10,374 nucleotides of DNA, taken from NCBI GenBank assembly GCA_036676175.1, contig JAKFDL010000005.1, positions 1 through 10,374 of the forward strand, written 5' to 3'. Both the position numbers and the translations under genes were made by a program. Below are positions 6,710 through 10,374 of this stretch, piece by piece. The notes beneath the pieces are model-generated. The model did not search any database. It was not told the DNA's origin and worked only from the letters and a program-made list of their open reading frames with translations. Position 1 is the first letter of the stretch, and every line of letters starts with the position of its first letter. Source of the stretch: Methylotenera_A sp036676175. GTDB taxonomy: Bacteria > Pseudomonadota > Gammaproteobacteria > Burkholderiales > Methylophilaceae.

Positions 6710-6744
6710 TAATCCACAAAGTTATCCACAGATTTTGTGGATGG
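6710..6744. promoter_or_regulatory. Cluster of DnaA-box-like sequences in an AT-rich intergenic region
   Basis: Three 9-mers lie within 35 bp: TAATCCACA (6710-6718, one mismatch), TTATCCACA (6722-6730, perfect consensus) and, on the opposite strand, CCATCCACA (6744-6736, two mismatches). The last two also form a 7-bp inverted repeat (ATCCACA/TGTGGAT, 5-nt loop). The surrounding gap of 298 bp (6578-6875) is extremely A+T-rich and otherwise empty. It includes a perfect TATAAT at 6630-6635 without a clear -35, and no convincing terminator after yjjV. No dnaA, dnaN, parA or gidA is in view, so a titration or regulatory site is more likely than the chromosomal origin. Confidence 0.4.
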
Positions 6745-6875
6745 AAAAGCGTAAAAAATAAAAGCAAAATAAATGCAAGCGTTTTAATTAAAATTATTTA
6801 TACCTTTTTTTAAATTTATGGCATGAAAATTATATTAAACCTCACCATCATCTCGCAAAATAAATCGCAAAAAAT

Positions 6876-7970
6876 ATGAAAATCGACCAACAACATGATC
6901 GCGTCAATTGGCGTACTATTTGGCCAGATGCGCGCTGTAAATTTGTCGAGATTATCGATCAAACCAGGCTTCCGTTTAAGTTTGAAACGGTGCGTGTGCA
7001 TACCCTAGAGCAAATGGTATATGCAATCTCCAGAATGCAGGTGCGTGGTGCGCCTTTAATTGGCGTGGCAGCAGCTTATGGTATGGCATTGGCGATGCTG
7101 GAAGATGAGTCAGATGCTAATTTACAGGCTGCGGCAGACATGCTCAAAAATAGTCGCCCCACTGCGGTCAATTTGGCCTGGGCTGTAGACCGCATGGTTG
7201 CTGCCTTGCGGGTAATGCCACACACTAGGAGAAATTTTACTGCGTGGCATGAAGCCGCCAATATTGCCGAGGAAGATGTAGCGCAGAATCAGGCAATTGG
7301 CCAGCATGGTGTTGAGTTAATCAAAAGCAACTTTCAAAATAAGCCTTTTAATATTTTGACGCACTGTAATGCCGGCTGGCTGGCAACTGTGGATTTTGGT
7401 ACTGCGCTGGCACCAATATACGCTGCGCACGATGCTGGCATAAATGTGCACGTTTGGGTAGGCGAAACGCGTCCACGTAATCAAGGTGCATTTTTAACGG
7501 CTTGGGAGCTGGCACAACACGGCGTTCCGCACACGGTGATTACTGATAATGCCGGTGGTCATTTAATGCAGCAGGGTTTGGTAGATATGGTGATAGTAGG
7601 CGCAGACCGTGTCACAGCTAATGGCGATGTCTGCAATAAAATCGGCACTTATTTAAAGGCGCTCGCGGCGCACGACAATCAGGTTCCTTTTTATGCCGCA
7701 GTGCCAACACCTACTATCGACTGGGCGTTAAGCAGTGGTAAAGACATTAAAATTGAAGAGCGCAATGCTAACGAAGTGAGCCATATACAAGGCTGGGAAG
7801 ATTTAGTTACCGATGGTAATCTGCAAACAATACGCGTGATTCCAATTGAATCAAGCGCTGCTAACCCAGCGTTTGATGTGACACCGGCTCGATTGGTGAC
7901 AGGCATCATCACTGAAAAAGGCGTGTTTGCACCACAAGACTTGTTGCAAATAACTAATCCATTGTTTTAA
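6876..7970 (+). CDS. mtnA: S-methyl-5-thioribose-1-phosphate isomerase
   Basis: A 364-residue cytoplasmic isomerase of the eIF2B-alpha/MtnA family. It converts methylthioribose-1-phosphate (and 5-deoxyribose-1-phosphate) to the ribulose-1-phosphate form in nucleoside salvage. The catalytic pair is intact: C164 in LTHCNAG and D244 in VGADRV, close to C160/D240 of B. subtilis MtnA. IDQTRLP (27-33), MQVRGAPLIGVAAAYGMA (54-71), ETRPRNQGA, TDNAGGHLM and NKIGTY are all present. The ATG at 6876 has no Shine-Dalgarno; two TCGCAAAA repeats (6853-6860, 6865-6872) occupy that place. Length is normal. It heads a tight plus-strand run: the next gene starts 7 bp after its stop and a class II aldolase follows. 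No mtnP, mtnK, mtnB, mtnC or mtnD is in view, so the aldolase route (DHAP shunt) is the likelier continuation. Confidence 0.97.
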   Translation: MKIDQQHDRVNWRTIWPDARCKFVEIIDQTRLPFKFETVRVHTLEQMVYAISRMQVRGAPLIGVAAAYGMALAMLEDESDANLQAAADMLKNSRPTAVNLAWAVDRMVAALRVMPHTRRNFTAWHEAANIAEEDVAQNQAIGQHGVELIKSNFQNKPFNILTHCNAGWLATVDFGTALAPIYAAHDAGINVHVWVGETRPRNQGAFLTAWELAQHGVPHTVITDNAGGHLMQQGLVDMVIVGADRVTANGDVCNKIGTYLKALAAHDNQVPFYAAVPTPTIDWALSSGKDIKIEERNANEVSHIQGWEDLVTDGNLQTIRVIPIESSAANPAFDVTPARLVTGIITEKGVFAPQDLLQITNPLF

Positions 7971-7977
7971 AGCGCAA

Positions 7978-9597
7978 ATGAGTAAAAAGTTTGATATTAA
8001 CCGCAGATTTTTTTTAGCCTTATCTGCGGGTGCTGGGCTAGCCCTCTGTTATTTAGGCGCTAAAAATGTATTAGCAAAAAGGCCAGACCATAATAATCTT
8101 GTAAAAAAAGCACCTAGGGTTAATGCACGCTTGGGCATTAACTTGGCAGGGCTTGCAGATTGGAATACAGAACTTCCCTTTGTGGATCTTTTTCGTATGT
8201 CGCGCGAATGGGTCAGCCAATCTAAGGAGGGAGCATGGGGGTCGGGCCCTAAACTTGATCTTGATGAAGATGGATGGGTGAAATTTTTAGAAAAGGGCTG
8301 TCGGGCAACGAGGGTTATTTCTTCACTGCCTGCAAACCAGTATCCAAGCGGCGATTATGTTGTGTTGCATGATGGGGATGGAGAGCTAACATCCTCAGCA
8401 GGCCAGATGATAAAGAGTGGGCCAGGCCGACTCATATTAAAAGTAGATGGGAAAAAAGACTCTTTTCTAATCGACCTGATTAAAACCAACCCGCAAAATT
8501 ATCTTCGTAATATCAGGGTCATTTCACCAGGCTTTGAGTCAACTTATCTTACAAATCCATGGCATCCAAGCTTTCTTAGACGTTGGTCCGGAATTGCTTG
8601 CCTGAGGTTTATGGATTTTATGAATACCAACAATTCAGCCCAAGTTAACTGGGCTGAACGTCCTAAATTAACTGATGCCAGTTTTGCAAACAAAGGCATT
8701 CCGTTAGAAATGATGGTGGATTTAGCGAATCGATTAAATACTGACGCATGGTTTTGCATGCCCCACAAGGCAGATGATGATTACATCAAGCAGTTTGCCC
8801 TTTACGTCAGGGATAATTTAAAACAGGGGTTGCGGGCTTGGGTAGAGTATTCAAATGAAGTCTGGAATGGTGGGTTTGGGCAAAACAATTATGCTGCAAA
8901 AGCAGGTCAGCGCCTTAAATTTGCCGATAAGCCTTGGGAGGCTGCATGGCGATATTACGCTTATCGTTCAGTGCAGATTTTCAAAATTTGGACTGATGTC
9001 TATCGCGGCCATGACCGTTTCGTCAGGGTTTTAGCTTCACAAGCGGCTAATGAATATGCATCTGAGCAGATTTTAAGTTTTCAAGACGCTGCCAACGAGG
9101 CGGATGTGTTGGCAATCGCGCCCTATGTATCGTTTAATGTATCCCCTAGCGATGAAGATGGTATCAATGATAAGGCTGTGAGCACATGGAGCTTAGATAA
9201 ACTATTTGAGCACATCAATAAAACAGCATTGCCAGAATGCCTGCAATGGGTTAAAAATAGTAAAAAAGTAGCCGACCAGTATGGGCTTAATCTAGTGGCT
9301 TATGAAGCAGGTCAGCATTTGGTGGGTGTTAACGGCGGGGAAAATAATGAGAGGCTGACTCAACTCTTTAAACAAGCCAATGCAGATAAACGTATGGGCG
9401 AAATTTATGCAAAAAGCTTGGCAATGTGGGCACAACTGGGCGGCGACTTGAACTGTACTTATTATAGTGTTGGCGGATGGTCTAAATGGGGCAGTTGGGG
9501 TTTGCTGCAACACTATGCAGATACGCCTACAGGCTCGCCTAAATTGATGGCTGCAATAAAATGGGCAATTTCACGCGGGCAAAAAATGGCCGTTTAA
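7978..9597 (+). CDS. Tat-exported glycoside-hydrolase-like protein (clan GH-A-type TIM barrel)
   Basis: A 539-residue predicted exported protein. The N-terminus has a twin-arginine motif (INRRFFLA, R9-R10), a hydrophobic stretch (about 11-27) and a plausible cleavage site after VLA (A33). The mature part has features of a (beta/alpha)8 glycosidase: an acid/base-type glutamate in YSNEVWN (E294) and a later glutamate in AYEAGQ (E443) at a position suitable for a nucleophile. It also has many aromatic residues (GAWGSG, RWSGIACLRF, GGWSKWGSWG) that could line a sugar groove. It resembles proteins annotated as cellulose-binding or glycosyl-hydrolase-like, but I cannot assign a numbered family or substrate. 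It sits 7 bp after mtnA and 11 bp before an aldolase, so it is probably co-transcribed, yet its place of action (periplasm) does not fit theirs. Eight of its 28 arginines use AGG, more than its neighbours by hand count, suggesting a later arrival. Confidence 0.7.
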   Translation: MSKKFDINRRFFLALSAGAGLALCYLGAKNVLAKRPDHNNLVKKAPRVNARLGINLAGLADWNTELPFVDLFRMSREWVSQSKEGAWGSGPKLDLDEDGWVKFLEKGCRATRVISSLPANQYPSGDYVVLHDGDGELTSSAGQMIKSGPGRLILKVDGKKDSFLIDLIKTNPQNYLRNIRVISPGFESTYLTNPWHPSFLRRWSGIACLRFMDFMNTNNSAQVNWAERPKLTDASFANKGIPLEMMVDLANRLNTDAWFCMPHKADDDYIKQFALYVRDNLKQGLRAWVEYSNEVWNGGFGQNNYAAKAGQRLKFADKPWEAAWRYYAYRSVQIFKIWTDVYRGHDRFVRVLASQAANEYASEQILSFQDAANEADVLAIAPYVSFNVSPSDEDGINDKAVSTWSLDKLFEHINKTALPECLQWVKNSKKVADQYGLNLVAYEAGQHLVGVNGGENNERLTQLFKQANADKRMGEIYAKSLAMWAQLGGDLNCTYYSVGGWSKWGSWGLLQHYADTPTGSPKLMAAIKWAISRGQKMAV

Positions 9598-9608
9598 CTG
9601 GAATTGAT

Positions 9609-10247
9609 ATGCAAAACGCACAGGATAAATTACTTAGCATTACTCAAAAACTCGCCGAGCTTGGCCTGAATAAAGGCACGTCAGGCAATTGCAGTGTGCG
9701 TTCCAGGGAAGGGTTTCTGGTTACACCTTCTGGCATGAGTGTAGAAGACATGACGCCCGCTAGCATGGTGCAAATGCAATTTGTTGGTAGTTTTGAGCAA
9801 GGTAAAAAACCTTCATCTGAATGGCGTTTTCATCGTGATATTTTAGCCATCCGCCCGGAAATCAACGCGGTTATCCATACCCACAGCATGTTCGCTACTA
9901 CCTTGGCCTGCTTGCACAAAGATATTCCGCCATTTCATTACATGATAGCAGTTGTGGGTGGCGATAGTATCCGATGTGCGCCTTATGCATTGTTTGGCTC
10001 GCAAGCGTTGTCAGATAACGCGCTAACCGCGTTGCAAGACCGCAAAGCCTGTTTACTGGCGAATCATGGCATGATCGCGCTGGGGCGCGATTTAGAAGAT
10101 GCCTTGACAGTGACGGTGGAAGTCGAAAACCTGTGTGAACAATATTGGCGGATTTTGCAGTTGAATCCAAACCCACCATTACTTAGCGAAGCTGAAATGC
10201 GTGAGGTGTTTCAGCAGTTTAAGGGTTATGGGAAATGGTCGATTTAA
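9609..10247 (+). CDS. Class II aldolase, FucA/Ald2-like (probable DHAP-shunt aldolase)
   Basis: A 212-residue zinc-dependent class II aldolase/adducin-family enzyme. KGTSGNCSVR (about 20-29) and TPSGMS form the phosphate/substrate loops; SSEWRFH supplies the conserved acidic residue; HTHS supplies two zinc histidines; LANHGMI supplies the third. The ATG at 9609 is chosen because GGA (9600-9602) lies 6 nt upstream and the family begins here; an in-frame ATG at 9561 would overlap the preceding gene by 37 bp and add an unrelated tail. The GTSGN and HYMIAVVGG...CAPYALFG style fits aldolases of the FucA type rather than the dehydratase MtnB. With mtnA in the same run, the likely role is Ald2: cleavage of 5-methylthioribulose- or 5-deoxyribulose-1-phosphate to DHAP plus methylthioacetaldehyde or acetaldehyde. 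Fuculose-phosphate aldolase or MtnB remain possible. Confidence 0.8.
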   Translation: MQNAQDKLLSITQKLAELGLNKGTSGNCSVRSREGFLVTPSGMSVEDMTPASMVQMQFVGSFEQGKKPSSEWRFHRDILAIRPEINAVIHTHSMFATTLACLHKDIPPFHYMIAVVGGDSIRCAPYALFGSQALSDNALTALQDRKACLLANHGMIALGRDLEDALTVTVEVENLCEQYWRILQLNPNPPLLSEAEMREVFQQFKGYGKWSI

Positions 10248-10264
10248 ACGTATATGAAAACTGG

Positions 10265-10374
10265 CTAGTTACTAGATTTTGTTAATTGATTTAACTTTGC
10301 TTGTGATTTTTTGTCACCTAACCTAGCGGCTTGCAATAACAATTCAGTTGCGGCATTTAGGTCACCTTTATTAT
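10265..10374 (-). CDS. C-terminal fragment of a Sel1/TPR-like repeat protein
   Basis: The minus strand is open from the right edge to a TAG at 10267-10265, giving 35 residues. They begin NKGDLNAATELLLQAARLGD and end in a polar, lysine-rich tail. The GDxxAAxxLLxxAAxxGDxxA spacing is that of a Sel1-like or TPR helical repeat, which mediates protein-protein contacts. The rest of the gene lies outside the window. It converges on the class II aldolase gene with 17 bp between the stops and no convincing terminator in the gap. Function cannot be assigned from this fragment. Confidence 0.6.
   Translation of the reverse strand, partial: NKGDLNAATELLLQAARLGDKKSQAKLNQLTKSSN

Noticed and set aside
6578..6875. 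Chromosomal replication origin
   Set aside because: There are DnaA boxes and AT-rich DNA, but too few boxes and none of the usual origin-linked genes.
7994..8052. Lipoprotein signal (C24) in the exported glycosidase-like protein
   Set aside because: The residue before the cysteine is leucine (LALC), which does not fit a lipobox; the twin-arginine signal with cleavage after VLA fits better.
10248..10275. Terminator between the aldolase and the convergent gene (CTAGT-T-ACTAG then ATTTTG)
   Set aside because: The one-base loop cannot form a hairpin as written, and the stem overlaps the neighbouring stop codon.

Overview
The window is a stretch of bacterial chromosome of moderate-to-low GC. The gene content (glyA-nrdR-ribD, an isolated iscX, a DUF3307 membrane protein, mtnA with a class II aldolase) and the protein sequences suggest a betaproteobacterium. 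The methylotrophic Methylophilaceae (Methylotenera/Methylophilus type) are my best guess. This placement is an inference from gene order, sequence style and base composition, not a search result. There is no prophage, insertion sequence, CRISPR array, rRNA or tRNA.

Left block (1-2390, all on the minus strand): iscX, a DUF3307 small membrane protein that starts with TTG, an AlgC-type phosphomannomutase/phosphoglucomutase, and the N-terminal two-thirds or so of a membrane-anchored retropepsin-like aspartic protease that runs off the left edge. Spacing is tight (13 to 43 bp), so they may be co-transcribed.

Intergenic region 2391-2799: this is the most interesting non-coding part. The minus strand carries a textbook sigma-54 -24/-12 element (TGGCAC-N5-TTGCT). 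About 80-110 bp upstream of it lie two 15-bp direct repeats spaced exactly 22 bp apart. About 30 nt downstream of the predicted start there is a strong rho-independent terminator. Together they look like a self-contained gene for a sigma-54-dependent small RNA of about 65 nt. The alternative is an attenuated leader in front of iscX. The right end of the region carries the probable glyA promoter on the plus strand.

Middle block (2800-6577, plus strand): glyA (serine hydroxymethyltransferase), nrdR (ribonucleotide reductase repressor, GTG start) and ribD (riboflavin deaminase/reductase) are nearly contiguous. A dispersed-repeat-like element of about 123 bp with imperfect terminal inverted repeats separates ribD from a YjjV-like TatD-family metal-dependent hydrolase. 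The right end of that element supplies a spurious upstream ATG for the hydrolase.

Intergenic region 6578-6875 is very AT-rich and holds one perfect and two near-match DnaA boxes.

Right block (6876-10247, plus strand): mtnA (methylthioribose-1-phosphate isomerase), a Tat-exported glycoside-hydrolase-like protein and a class II (FucA/Ald2-like) aldolase are packed 7 and 11 bp apart. MtnA plus the aldolase fit the DHAP shunt, which salvages 5'-methylthioadenosine/5'-deoxyadenosine by-products of SAM chemistry. The exported TIM-barrel protein between them is out of place and uses noticeably more AGG arginine codons than its neighbours. The last 110 bp hold the C-terminus of a convergent minus-strand protein with a Sel1/TPR-like repeat.
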